From assembly GCF_014905175.1 (NCBI RefSeq), contig NC_057793.1:11160001-11224000 (forward strand): a stretch of 64,000 nucleotides of DNA, written 5' to 3'. Numbering within the stretch: the stretch's first letter is position 1; each line of letters begins with the position of its first letter. The notes beneath the pieces were generated by a model. That model worked only from the letters and a program-made list of their open reading frames with translations, was not told the DNA's origin and did not search any database. Positions 11,610 through 23,300 of the stretch are shown one piece after another. The translations under genes were made by a program, and so were the position numbers. The DNA comes from Aphidius gifuensis. Lineage: Eukaryota > Arthropoda > Insecta > Hymenoptera > Braconidae.

Positions 11610-12843
11610 GGCCCGTTACATGGTAGCTGAGTTGCTTCAGGGGTTATGATGTGCGTGCGTGGAGTCATGAACATACTTTCATTTTTACCTTTTGTGATTG
11701 GTAAATTACTGTAGCATTTACCATCTTGTCTTATTTTCACCTCCACAGCAACACATTGGATCATATGAATTATTTCCCCTGCTACTATTGCTGTATAGCC
11801 AGGTTTGCCCATATATTGGTAAGCAAACTCATCGAGGATATTTGCAGCGAAGGACAGGCTTGCACGCTATTGCTTTCTCTCCAATCTACATTCATTTTCC
11901 AATAAATTATAGTATAACTCGCTCATTTGGTTTCTTGCCCAACGCTCAACATAAACAAACTTAGCATCTACGTAACTCATCATATCGTGTGATTCGAGAT
12001 CTTTTCTTTCTTTAGTGAATGGCGAGTGACCTACTGTTATAAATAATCTGGGGTATTCGGTAGTAAGTATTTTGACGCCGCAGTTTTCGAATGAACTTTT
12101 TGTCTTAAGAGAAAACTATAACCGTCTTGATCTACTGTATATACCGTGCCTTCCTTGCTTTCCGCTACACTGGCTTCACCAAACCATATGGTTGCGTACT
12201 TATCTGCATCACACCATTGGTTTGCTGGTCTACTGTCCCAAAAAGCATAACCGCCGTACATGTCGATACATGATTCAGCACTCAACTGGCAAGAAGTTCC
12301 CGAACTAAAATTGATTTTGTCTTGTTCTAACTCAACTCTAGCGCTTTGTTAAGTATATGTAATGGTTATAGAGGCTGTTACGACAACATGGTTTCAGCTT
12401 CCATAAGCATCCGAATAACTTGCCCCTGAGCAATCTCCATCTGAGTTCGCACTTTCTGCCAGTGTAACAGATCTAAAGTTTACAATGTCTGGTGACAGTT
12501 GCTGTATAATCGTGTTGCCGACTGTCACCGTACCGTGTTTGTACAACATTTTGCACGCATCTCTTGAAATAGGATTAATATATTTAGCGTTGTCTTTATT
12601 GGTAATGGCCACGTAATCTGTAGCGGCTCCACAGTTGAAGACTATTCTAGACACTTCAACTTTACACAGCCACGCTTCCCCATCACCTGTGCCTTGCTAG
12701 TCTTCACTGGCTCTTGAGCGATGTCGCACTCATCAACGTCCAACAGTGAAATAGTTGTGGTATTTAGCATGGGCCCAGCGCAATCAAACCCAATGAGGGC
12801 CTTGACCGTGGCCAACGCTAATACCAATATGGCTAAGTTTTTC

Positions 12844-13457
12844 TTAATCATCAATTTGTGATCTCTCTAATGATCCGTTGCTTTGTGGATGAAAAGCAGT
12901 GGTTCGACATTTATCAATTTTGAATCTACCGGCCATTGCTTTTGAGAGCTGGCTCTTGAAATTCCTCCCTCTGTCACTGAGGATTGTGACTGGAGTACCA
13001 TAAAAGCTTACAAAATTATCAATGAAAGCCTTAATTATTTCTGGAGTAGTTTCATTGGGAATGGCTACTGCCACTACAAATTTGGTCAGTAGACATTGCA
13101 TAGTTAGGATGTATTGATTGCCTGATTTGGTGACCGCTAAAGGGCACACTACATCCATAGCAATTTTTCGAAGGCAGACCTTGGTGTATCAGTAATCACC
13201 ATTGGTTGTTTTGTTCTTTTGCAAACTAATTTATTTTTCTGGCAATCTAAGTAATGTTGTATTCGTGATCGGATATCTTCTTTTAAATTTTCCATTCTAT
13301 TGTAAGTTTTATTTACCCCTTTATGTCCCCCTATGGGTGCCTGATGGGCTTCATTAAAAATTTTATCTCTGTCTTTTATATCAACAAATTCAATTTCATT
13401 CGTGCAAATTATGATTTTAATTTTACTATTTATGAACTCTTCTTTTACCATTTCCAA
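12844..13457 (-). pseudogene. Retroelement integrase (zinc-binding and catalytic core) fragment
   Basis: Two overlapping frames make up an integrase. The first (13457-13149) has the H2C2 zinc-binding part with HQAPIGGHKGVNKTYNRM and a following CQKNKLVC. The second (13158-12844) begins in the catalytic core (MDVVCPLAVTKSGNQYIL) and includes FVSFYGTPVTILSDRGRNF with the second catalytic Asp, then TTAFHPQSNGSLERS with the catalytic Glu region. The two frames differ, so one indel separates them near 13150. Reverse transcriptase and RNase H are absent upstream, so the element is 5' truncated. The same family occurs at 62.4 kb. Confidence 0.8.
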
Positions 13458-13701
13458 AACTTCCGCCTATTCCATATTACAAATACATGAGCAAGTCTAC
13501 CAACTAAGGCCGTCGATCTGGGCCTCACTCTCCTGGATTTTTCTGGAAATTGGTCAGTTGCAAGACTAGATTAAGAAGGTATACTCGTATTTTTTTTTTT
13601 TTTTGTCATTATTTTTGTAGTTATTGTATGGGGAATTCCATCACATTCATATTTTTTTTTCTTTTCAAATCGTTTTTTTAGACTTCAAAAAAAAAAAAAA
13701 A

Positions 13702-13954
13702 AATGAGGTAAGTTGACTTACCTTATCTCGTAACGATAGAAGATAGGTCAAATAGATCGGTTATAATGCTTTAAATATGAAAATAATGATGGCCGACTAT
13801 TTAGAATTTTCAATTTTGCAATTTTTTTCTCAGCGATCAAAAAAGTTCTCTATGAATTGTTAGCCATTGTTATTTTAATATTTAAGGCATCATTACTAAT
13901 CGATTAGGCATGGTTACAATCGTTATGCGATAAGGTAAGTTGGCTTATCTCATT
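13702..13954. repeat. 253-bp MITE with AATGAGRTAAG ends
   Basis: The left end aatgaggtaagttgacttac and the right end (reverse-complemented aatgagataagccaactta) are inverted copies, continuing through ccttatctcgtaacgat. No open frame is present. The right part of this family may reappear just beyond 16804 (cgttatgcaatgcggtag). Confidence 0.6.
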
Positions 13955-14428
13955 CTAGATATTTTTCTACCAATCGATTAGACGTAGCAAAAAGTTTTAT
14001 AAACATTTCTATAAAACGTTTTTATAAAAATTTTTATACAAATTTTTATACAAATTCTTATATAGATTTGGCGCTTTTTTTATAGAATAAATTCTATAAA
14101 ATTTGTGGTTGATTTTTATAGAATGAATTTATTAATTTTTTATAGGATTTGGTTTATAGGATTATTTTTATAAAAAAAATGATTTGTATATATCATAATC
14201 ATAATAATACGCTGTTCTATAAAAATATTCTTCTATAGAATTTTGAATGATTTTTATAAAATATCCGAAACGGAATGTTTTATAAAATTTTTCCTATAGA
14301 ATAGTTTTTATAGAAATATTATATAAACTCTATAGAATATTCCTGTATAGATTTTATTATATTTGTATAACAATGTATATAATTGATTTATTTCATTAAT
14401 TTATTGCTGTAACGAGTCTTTTTATTTA

Positions 14429-14951
14429 CACTCAGAGAAGGATAAGTTAACAGTTAACATACCAATATGTTTACATTGAACATACAAAAGTTTAATGTTA
14501 AGATATATATATTAACAATAAACATAGATATCTTAACTGTTAACATACGTATCTTTACGCGGCCAAATATTTTGATGCGCCAGTCTACTTCTTGTAATCT
14601 TTTTTTTTTGACATTATATTGTGATACTATTCTAATTGTAATATAATATAATATGTACTCGTGTTGTCATAAATTTATTTAAATTTAGTTTCTTTGTAAA
14701 TTCATTCTTAATTTTACATTCAATTTTCATATTTACATACGTAACTGTCTTTAACTATCAGCCTAACCTTCAAATTGTGTCAATTACAGATATCTTAATA
14801 GTTAACATACGCAAATTAACTATTAAGATACGTATGTTAATGTTAATATATATATCTTTGATGTAAACTTATCAGCCACCACCCATTTTAAAATGGCATA
14901 TGTTAACATTAAACAGGATATGTTAACTGTTAACATATTCTTCTCTGTGTG
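14429..14951. mobile_element. Nested Tc1/mariner-type MITE, copy 1
   Basis: The ends are CACTCAGAGAAGG and its inverse (cttctctgtgtg), then inverted gttaacagttaacata. A TA duplication flanks it at 14427-14428 and 14952-14953. TA target sites are typical of Tc1/mariner. The uninterrupted opposite arm of the host foldback shows the empty site. Confidence 0.85.
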
Positions 14952-15065
14952 TATCGTACAATAATATTCATCTTTTAAACAAAAATATAAACCAAGCCAA
15001 TTAAACATGATGACACTTAATCCCTTGACAAACAGTTACAGTCACTTCTGAATCATCAGGGTCTA

Positions 15066-15696
15066 CACTCAGAGAAGGATAAGTTAACAGTTAACATACC
15101 AATATGTTTACATTAAACATACAAAAGTTTAATGTTAAGATATATATATTAACAATAAACATAGATATCTTAGCTGTTAACATACGTATGTTTATAGTTA
15201 ACATACGTATCTTTACGCGGCCAAATATTTTGATGCGCCAGTCTACTTCTTGTCATTTTTTTTTTTTGACATTATATTGTGATACTATTCTAATTGTAAT
15301 ATAATATAATATGTACTCGTGTTGTCATAAATTTATTTAAATTTAGTTTTTTTGTAATTTCATTCTTAATTTTACATTCAATTTTCATATTTACATACGT
15401 AAATATCTTCAACTATCAGCCTAACCTTCAAATTGTGTCAATTACAGATATCTTAATAGTTAACATACGCATATTAACTATTCAGATACGTATGTTTAAT
15501 GTTAATATATATATCTTTGATGTAAACTTATCAGCCACCACCCATTTTAACATGGCATATGTTAACATTAAACAGGATATGTTAACTGTTAACATATCCT
15601 TCTCTGTGTGTATATATCTTTGATGTAAACTTATCAGCCACCACCCATTTTAACATGGCATATGTTAACATTAAACAACATATCCTTCTCTGTGTG
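15066..15696. mobile_element. Nested Tc1/mariner-type MITE, copy 2, with duplicated right end
   Basis: This is the same family as 14429-14951, about 90 percent alike by eye. TA duplications lie at 15064-15065 and 15697-15698. From 15611 the right-hand 86 bases (from tatatctttgatgtaaactt to the terminal cttctctgtgtg) are repeated as a second, shortened right end. The duplicated end may come from a second insertion or from unequal repair. Confidence 0.85.
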
Positions 15697-15955
15697 TATC
15701 TCATTATTAAACTTGACTAGAACACTTTTTTTTTTTTAATTATATATTATCTATTTCAATAAATATTTTCAATCATACGCAATAACAATAAAGCAAACTA
15801 TCTTCATAATATGTAAAACTTTGAATAATCAAGCATCAACGACCACGCCATTTATGAACGACTATGCGCTTTGCTTTCTGGCAGTCGACTGAGTTTCCGT
15901 TAGACCATATAGTCCCGTGAATACGGGTGTGGCAAGCCAACGGAAACTCAGTCAG

Positions 15956-16117
15956 CAGTCCAATTCACAGGGCATTACAATTTAGGGCTTTTTTCCTCTA
16001 CTGGCGGCGCTTGTAGAGCTTTTGTATGTGAAATCTATATAAAAAAAATTTGACAAGCGCCATCACCGGCAAAAAAAAGCCCTAAATTGTAAAAAATTTG
16101 CCTTGTGAATTGGACTG
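15956..16117. repeat. 162-bp MITE at the foldback centre
   Basis: The ends are CAGTCCAATTCACA and its inverse (ttgtgaattggactg). The arms continue inverted through gccctaaattgtaa / ttacaatttagggc. CAG flanks both sides (15953-15955 and 16118-16120), a possible 3-bp duplication. It interrupts the loop of the larger foldback. Confidence 0.6.
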
Positions 16118-17029
16118 CAGCTCAGTCAACTACCAGAAGGTGAGGCGCATAGTCGTTCATAAATGGCGTAGTCGTTGATGCTTGATTATACATATTAAAT
16201 TTGACATATTATGAAGATAGTTTGATTTATTGTTATTATATATATTTATTGTTAATTAAAAAAAAAAAAAGTGTTCTAGTCGAGTTTAATAATGAGATAG
16301 ACCCTGATGATTCAGAAGTGACTGTAACTGTTTGTCAATGGATCAAGTGTCATCATGTTTAATTGGCTTGGTTTATATCTTTGTTTGAAAAATGAATATT
16401 ATTGTACAATAAATAAAATGAATCGTTACAGCAATAAATAAATAAAATAAATGAATTATATACAATGTTATACATATATAATGAAATCTATACAGCACTA
16501 TTCTATAGAGTTTTTATAATATTAGGAAAAATTTTATAAAACATTCCGTTTCGAATATTTTATAAAAATCATTCAAAATTCTATAGAAGAATATTTTTAT
16601 AGAACAGAGTATTATTATGATTATAATATATACAAATCATTTTTTTTATAAAAATAATCCTATAAGCCAAATCCTATAAAAAATTAATTATTAATTTTTC
16701 TATAAAAAAAGCGCCAAATCTATATAAGAATTTGTATAAAAATTTGTATAAAAATTTTTATAAAAAAGTTTTATAGAAATGTTTATAAAACGTTTTGCTA
16801 CGTGTAGACCTACTCTTAATCGTTATGCAATGCGGTAGTAGTTAATGAAGATTGAAATAAAATTTATTAAGTATCATCATATTCTTACACATTTCCCAAT
16901 AATATTTAAATTTGATATAGCAAATGTAGCTGAGAAAAAGATAAAACTGAATAAGTTGTGTTGTAAAATGAATCAGATACTCAGCCACTTACCACAATTA
17001 TATAAATTTATTTTGCTAACTTTTTACAA

Positions 17030-17640
17030 GCAGTAGCTAAAGAAAAGATGAAGCTAGGGAATTAATGTTGCCAAAAAATTATGTTTTAAGGAATTAATGT
17101 TGCTTAAAAAATAATTTCTTTGGCAACATTATTTCCTTAGCTACATCTTTTCCTTAGCTACTGCTTTTCCATGGACATTAGTATTTTTTAAAAATGGAAT
17201 AACATGTATTTTATCTATTTAATAAATAAAAATGTCCAAGGAAAAGCAGTAGCTAAGGAAGAGACGTAGCTAAGGAATTAATGTGGCTAAGGAATTAATA
17301 TTGCCAAAGAATTATGTTTCATGGAAATAATTCTCGGGTCACATTAATTCCTTAGCTACATCTTTTCCTTAGCTACTGCTTTTCCTTGGACATTTGTATT
17401 TGAAAAAAAAAAATTTACATGTATTTTATCTATTTAATTAATAAAAATCCCAAGGAAAAGCAGTAGCTAAGGAATTGAGGTTGTCAAAGAATTCTGTTTT
17501 AAGGAAATATATTTGCTTGAAAAATTATTCTTTGGCAACTTCAATTCGTCAATTCCTTAGCTACATCTTTTTCTTAGCTATAGCTTATCCTTGGGATTTT
17601 TATTTATTAAATACATTACATGTATTCCGTTTGTTAAATC
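17030..17640. repeat. Cluster of AGCTAAGGAA-family inverted repeats
   Basis: Alternating orientations of ccaaggaaaagcagtagctaa, gatgtagctaaggaattaat and gccaaagaattatgtt make at least three stacked palindromes, with AT-rich loops containing acatgtattttatctattt. The unit is the same as at 10785-11035. Repeated nesting or head-to-head duplication is the simplest reading. Confidence 0.65.
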
Positions 17641-18187
17641 AATAACTGTCTCAAGTAAACTTCAAGGTTCCTTGATTTCTATTTTTTTAACAAATAAAAT
17701 ACACGCAATTCATTTTCATTTTCGTTACCAATTTGAGTGCCAACTTTTACCCGAAATAACTGTAAACGTTCAAATACAATTTCATTAGGTTAAATTTACA
17801 ATTCTTTTGGTAAATTCTAAATTTTTATAGTAAGTCTTACTTTTTCATTTTGTTAAAAATATATTACAATCTAATCACGCGAAATTTACCTCTATAAATG
17901 CACAAGTTACCTTTAAAAAATGTAAAACAACATTCATTATTTTATCAGGTAAAATTCGCATGTTTAGAGGTAAATTTCGCCTGATTAATTTGTCATATAT
18001 TTTTTACAAAATAAAAGAGTAAGATTTGCTCTTAAAAAATTAAAAATTGACCTCATAAATTGTAAAATTTACCGAAAAAAATAGTTTTTTTAGTTTTACC
18101 TTTTTTTCGGGTAAAAGTTGCATTTTTTTGCTTGGCGTCCCCCAATCGTACACAAAAAAGATGAAATCTACCAATTATTTTTCTCCG
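17641..18187. other. Non-coding stretch, probably a decayed MITE
   Basis: An inverted pair is visible at 17872-17987 (taatcacgcgaaatttacctc / gaggtaaatttcgcctgatta). The stretch ends in ttttctccgtgta directly against the helicase fragment at 18188. Ends of this wording are common for insect MITEs, so an element end probably truncates the helicase copy here. Confidence 0.4.
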
Positions 18188-19085
18188 TGTAAGTTTATCA
18201 AGCTGCATTGGCATCAGCTTTTAATGATTTGCTTTTAACATTTGTTAATACTGTTGATCTTTGCTATAAATTAAAATTAATTTTGGAACAATTTGGAGTT
18301 CCAACATGTGTATTAAATTCAGAAGTACCAGCATCATCAAGATCCAGAGCTGTAACACAATTTAATACTGGTACATATGATGTTATAATTGCATCTGATG
18401 AACAAGTTTTAGAAGAGGTAATTTAAATATCATCATCTTGATCATTATTTTATGTTCAATTATTAATAAATATATATTTTTTTTTTGTTAGTCACATAAA
18501 ATTAATCAGAAAAGTAAACGTAAAAAGAAGAAAGAACCTGGTGTTGCACGTGGTATTGATTTTTAATTTGTAAAAATCGAAGAACAGCATTGAGTTTTAT
18601 TGTAATTAGAGAAAGACCATTGATGGAAAAAGATGAAGAAGAATTAAAAAAATGTTATGGACATTCAAATTTATTTAAAACATCAATTTAAATTTTAAGA
18701 AGTTGGAGGATTCATGCAAGCTATTTTAATTACTATTACTTCTTCAATATTTTTTTAAATTAATTTTAAAATTGTTTTATTTTTGTTTAGATATCGTGCT
18801 AAAGATGCTTGGAGAGCAACAACAACAATATCTATACGTGAAGCAAGATTAAAAGAAATAAAACAAAAAGTATTAACATGTGATAAATTAAAAAGTTACT
18901 TTGAAGATAATCCATGTGATTTACAATCAATGAGACAAGATACAGCACTTCATACTGTTAAATTACAAGCACATTTAAAAGATGTACCAGAATATATTGT
19001 TCCAGCATCATTAAAACGTCTTATTGTTTAAGGTAAACGTAAATGTAAATTTAACAGAAAATTAAGTCATCAAAACATCAAGCTA
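18188..19085 (+). pseudogene. DDX56: C-terminal half of a DDX56-like DEAD-box RNA helicase
   Basis: The encoded pieces match the nucleolar helicase DDX56/Dbp9, which acts in large ribosomal subunit assembly. The first exon (18188-18417) holds FVNTVDLCYKLKLILEQFG and ending in the family's IIATDE-like site (IIASDEQ). A GT-AG intron follows at 18418-18491. The second exon has the basic linker and GVARGIDF, then a deletion removes the expected HRAGRTAR segment and the frame breaks. The third exon (from 18791, after tttgtttag) encodes the C-terminal helix KLKSYFEDNPCDLQSMR and a stop at 19031. The start, motifs I-III and the arginine-finger segment are absent. Introns retained in place rule out a processed copy. 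Overlap with the 46.6 kb half is only about 30 bases (aagtttatcaagctgcattg). Confidence 0.8.
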
Positions 19086-20339
19086 GGCAATTGAATCCGT
19101 TGATAAGTCTTAGAATAAAAAAAAAAAAAAATTATTCATTACATGTAAAAATAAAATGTCATTATTATCATGAAATAAAAATAACACATTGAATTATTAT
19201 GAAATTATTATTTTATTTGTTATAGAGAGATTTTTTAAAAATTAATAATAAAGTACATTGTATGATAATGAAGAAATAATAATAATAATTACACCAATTA
19301 ATTGTAGTCATCATACCTTTAAATATACATATTTACACATTATGACTACAGTTGTTTGCTGATTATAAATGAAAAAATAAAATGTTATTTTAAAAAATTA
19401 TTATAAATTTATAATTACCACACAATTATTTGTATCAAGATCTAATTACGTAAAAGAAACTTTAATTGGATAAAGTTGCCAAAATGTTTCATCTTTTTTT
19501 TGCTCTGTTAATACAAGCTTAACAAGAGAAAGTGTTGAGTAGCATTTAAACAATCTTGATTTGCCTATAGGTGTACTCCTATTTTTATTGTCTACACTGT
19601 GAGAATTAAAAAACAAAAAAAATTCAGTAACGCACGCATTCCTTGTTGAAAATTGAAAATTTTCAAAACTCCGGCGAAGGCTTGTTGGGTTTCTGTTCTG
19701 GTGAAATATTTGTTAAACGAAATATAGTACATGTACCGGAGTAACGTAATAAAAAATTACTTCTGGCCTTGAGATATAGTAAAGCACAGCTTTGAATTTG
19801 TTAAGGCAGTAAAATGGGATTGAAGTTTAACTCAAACATCAACACCTATCGCCAATAAGAATAATAATTGTCGAAGATCAGCGTATCCTTTATCCATATC
19901 TGCATTATCAGGCAATGAAAATAATAGTCGTAAATAATTATTTCTAATTGAACAAAGTTCTAACTGACTCTATAATAATTTTGAATTTGTTTTTTTTTGT
20001 TTCCAGCTCTTGTATATATTTTTTTTTGACACACCAATATGACAATAATTGAAAAAAAAAGCTATTATAGAAAATCGAGCAAGCAACAGTTGCAATTAAA
20101 AATTTCTTTTTTATTAAAATAAAATCTCCTAATCACTTAGCATTTTCCTTCACGTTTTACCCAGGCTTAGGACTGGCAGCAATAACCTAGTTTTAAATAT
20201 AGAAAAAAAAAATATTGCTGGCATGTTTAAAAATGCTACGTGGGTGCATTTTTTTTTTATTTTTTCTATTGAAATGTTAAAAAAATGTTAAAAAATATTA
20301 TCCATGAAGGATTAGTAAAAATACATTAAGTTATGAAAG
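19086..20339. other. Non-coding 3' flank of the rolling-circle element
   Basis: AT-rich with no protein-like frame. At 19636-19671 the palindromic phrase ttgaaaattgaaaattttcaa followed by actccggc recurs at 55.40-55.44 kb, so it is a dispersed repeat. The 3' end of the rolling-circle transposon presumably lies in this stretch but no terminal hairpin was confirmed. Confidence 0.4.
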
Positions 20340-23300
20340 TTAAGGTACTGAAAAATAATTTTCATTAGTGTTTCTAGTTTTTCCATAGAGTATCAAACAG
20401 GGATTTACATATGTTGATGATTTAACAAACTGGGCCTTATTATATGATGAATTGGTGTCATCAATTAAAATAAATTTCTTATTATCAGCATAGTAACATG
20501 TATAATGACCTGTTCCAGTACTTTTCATTGGTGGACTGAAATGGACTAAAAATTTAAAAGTGTATATGCTGTTATCAAGTTCAAAGCTATGAGGAATATT
20601 TTCAAGAGATAAATTTTTAAATGGATTGTGATTGATATTACTCCCTTCTCTTGCGGTATTCAATACAATCAAATCATTATATGTGAGTTTTCTTGTGTAT
20701 GGTCGTTTGCAAGTTGAACAATTATTATGATTTTGTAGAAGAGATTTGGTAATTGTCTCTGGTAAATTATTGAGATTATCAGATAAAAATCTTGTAAAAA
20801 TAATCACCTGTTGGATTGATTTAACGAAATTGCATAAAAAGTCACAATTAGAACAATGATACGTCAAGACGCTTGAAAATAAACCTTCTAACAATATACT
20901 AGTCAATTCAGTTATATCTCCAGCCATGTTATAAGTGCCCGTCGAAGGTACCCTGTAACTATCATTTGGGATTGTACTATGTAAATAAGATACCCATTTA
21001 ACATTTTGCTCATTTCCATGAGTATCATTTTTAATTATATTTAATAAAGTTTGAAAATAATGATGACCATTACCTTCAAGAAACTTTCGTGCTTCTAAAT
21101 CTTTGTAGTACAAAAGGATCATTCCATGAGCATAACTGTTGTAAGGGCAAAGATTGTAAAATAATGAATCTTTATTGTTTATTACAGCGCGCACAGTATT
21201 ACTAAAATATTTAATTGATATTTTGCAGTGCTCTTGATTGGTTACAATATTTTTTATGCTTTGAATGACTTCTTTTTTTTCTATTTTTCTGTTATCATCT
21301 GATTTTTGTTTTTTTGTATTTGATTTAAAATATTGATTCTCGTCTTGAGTTCTTTTTTTATTTGAATTTTGAATATTGGAGTAATTCTTTAAAGTTTCTC
21401 CATCATTAGGAACGCCCTTATTCAAATTCAATGTTTTTTTCGTATCCATTTGAGTTTGATAAAAAATAGCAAAATGGTCAGAGAAATATGAAGATCGAGT
21501 ACCACCAAAACCTTCAGTCGACGTTGAGAATACTACATCAATTTGTGTATTTGCATCGGTTGTTATTGTATCATTATTGAGTTGATTGGTGAAATTATCC
21601 ATCATTTTCGTCAAAGCATTGTCAGGATTCTGTACATTAAAGTTAAAATCACCCATAACTGTAATAAAAAAATCTTTCGGAGCATTCTCAATGTACTGGC
21701 TTAATTGTTTTTCAAAGATTTTATTAGGCGTATGTGGGGATTTATACCCAACAATAAAGTAATGATTTTCCATTTCAAATGTTCTAAGATCCAGTTGCCA
21801 ACTTTTTCCACTCTTTTCAAGATTTCCGTCTACAATATTAAGTGGAGATAGATTACGGATTCCAGATGAAGGTTTTGCAAAAATAATTAATCCTCTGCAT
21901 CTTTGTTTGACAACATTATCTTTAGGCAACGGATATAATAAATCAAAAGTTGGCAAAATGTCACAAGAGTTTAGCATTTCTGTATTTGCTTCTGCTAAAA
22001 TAACAACATGAGCTTTTCTATACCAAAAATCCGTAAGAATATCAGATTTATGTTTCTGATATGAATTAATAATGTGATAAATAATACTTTTACCTTTTTC
22101 ACTATCAAAGTTATAATAACTTAACAACAATTTTGCCTCATTTCTGAGACGTTCCAGTTCAATTACACTTTTAGATTTTTTTTGCTTAGGATTTGGTGCG
22201 GTAAAATCACCAAGTACATAAAGTCCATTATAATCACATCGTGAAAGTGCTACGTATTTTAATGCAGCTGACATATTATTTTTCAACCTAAAATCTACGC
22301 AAACAGTTTTACGCGTAGTCCCTTGAGCTTTATGAATCGTACTTGCTTCAGCTGCTTTCAATGGAAATTGACAACGATAGGCTTCATGACTCATTTTGAT
22401 TTTATCAGAAGTCATTTCCAATTTTTCTTTTTTTATTGGCACACAATATGATGGAATATTATTAATTTTCATAAAATCAAAGTACTTGGTTTTTTCTTTT
22501 AGACCGATATTTTTATCATCAAAACTCAGCCAAAGATACTTTATAATCGTATCGTCACTGTCAGCAAATGTAATACGCTCTAGTCTTCCAATATTTCCAT
22601 TTGCTAAACCATCACTTGGATTAAGATTCACCACAATCATATATTTTATCCCAATTTTTATTGTTAATGCATATGGCATAAGAGTAGAAGCAATTTGGTC
22701 GTCTTGATATTGCAGTAATAAATTTTCAGTATCTTTAGTTGAAAGATTACTTTTATAAATAGAATCTAAAGCAAAGCAAGTATATAATTCTCCGGGCGTT
22801 TCATTAATTTTTTTATAGTTAAATTCGTTTACCTCACGGTTAGTATAAAATAATCTCAAAGCATCATCTGGTACTTGATGTTCAGAAACCGTTCGAGCTT
22901 TTATTAGTTCAATATCTTCATCAGTCATTGCAGAATGTGCACAATTTCTTAAAGCGGTAATAAATCTAGCATCTTTTTGCCGCATTACTTGATCCAACTC
23001 GTAAAATTTAAAGTTTTCCCAAAGAAAATATTTTAAAAACGCGTCAATTTCATCGTTGTTAGGAATATCATATACAGAATTTCCTTTGACGGGAGGAAGT
23101 TGAAGTAAATCACCAAAAAAAATGATACACTTTCCACCAAATAGCTTATCAACTCCAAAAACTTCTCGTAAGAAAAAATCTAAATCGGCTAAATTCTGTT
23201 GAGAAAACATTGAAACTTCATCAATAATAAAAATTTTTACATCTTTCAGTTCAGAATAATATATCTGAGCGTTATTGAGAGTTCTTTTTTTATTCCAGAC

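Larger units (their letters stand above)
9726..12854 (-). pseudogene. env: Retroelement envelope glycoprotein gene, frameshifted and interrupted
   Basis: Successive minus-strand frames carry an envelope protein. A hydrophobic signal peptide lies after the ATG at 12854, followed by Cys-rich ectodomain pieces at 12642-12394, 12285-12037 and 11812-11618. The membrane-proximal part continues at 10394-10060 and a transmembrane segment (SAGIIGIF region) sits at about 10030. A cytoplasmic tail ends at a stop near 9726. At least three frame changes disable it. A hAT-type MITE (10374-11609) splits the ectodomain. The ATG overlaps the integrase stop, the usual pol-env arrangement. The protein resembles chuvirus-type glycoproteins captured by insect retroelements; that assignment is from memory and moderate. 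A related C-terminus lies at 62.55-63.15 kb. Confidence 0.65.
13982..16803. mobile_element. Large foldback element (2.8 kb) with nested insertions
   Basis: The outer ends acgtagcaaaa and ttttgctacgt are inverted, and the arms stay complementary for several hundred bases, rich in ttttataaa/tttatagaa. The left arm is broken by insertions at 14429-14951 and 15066-15696; the right arm is uninterrupted apart from the centre. Segments 14953-15063 and 15699-15850 pair with 16400-16290 and 16280-16150. No transposase is encoded. The arm sequence around cgccatttatgaacgacta is nearly perfect in both arms. Confidence 0.8.
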
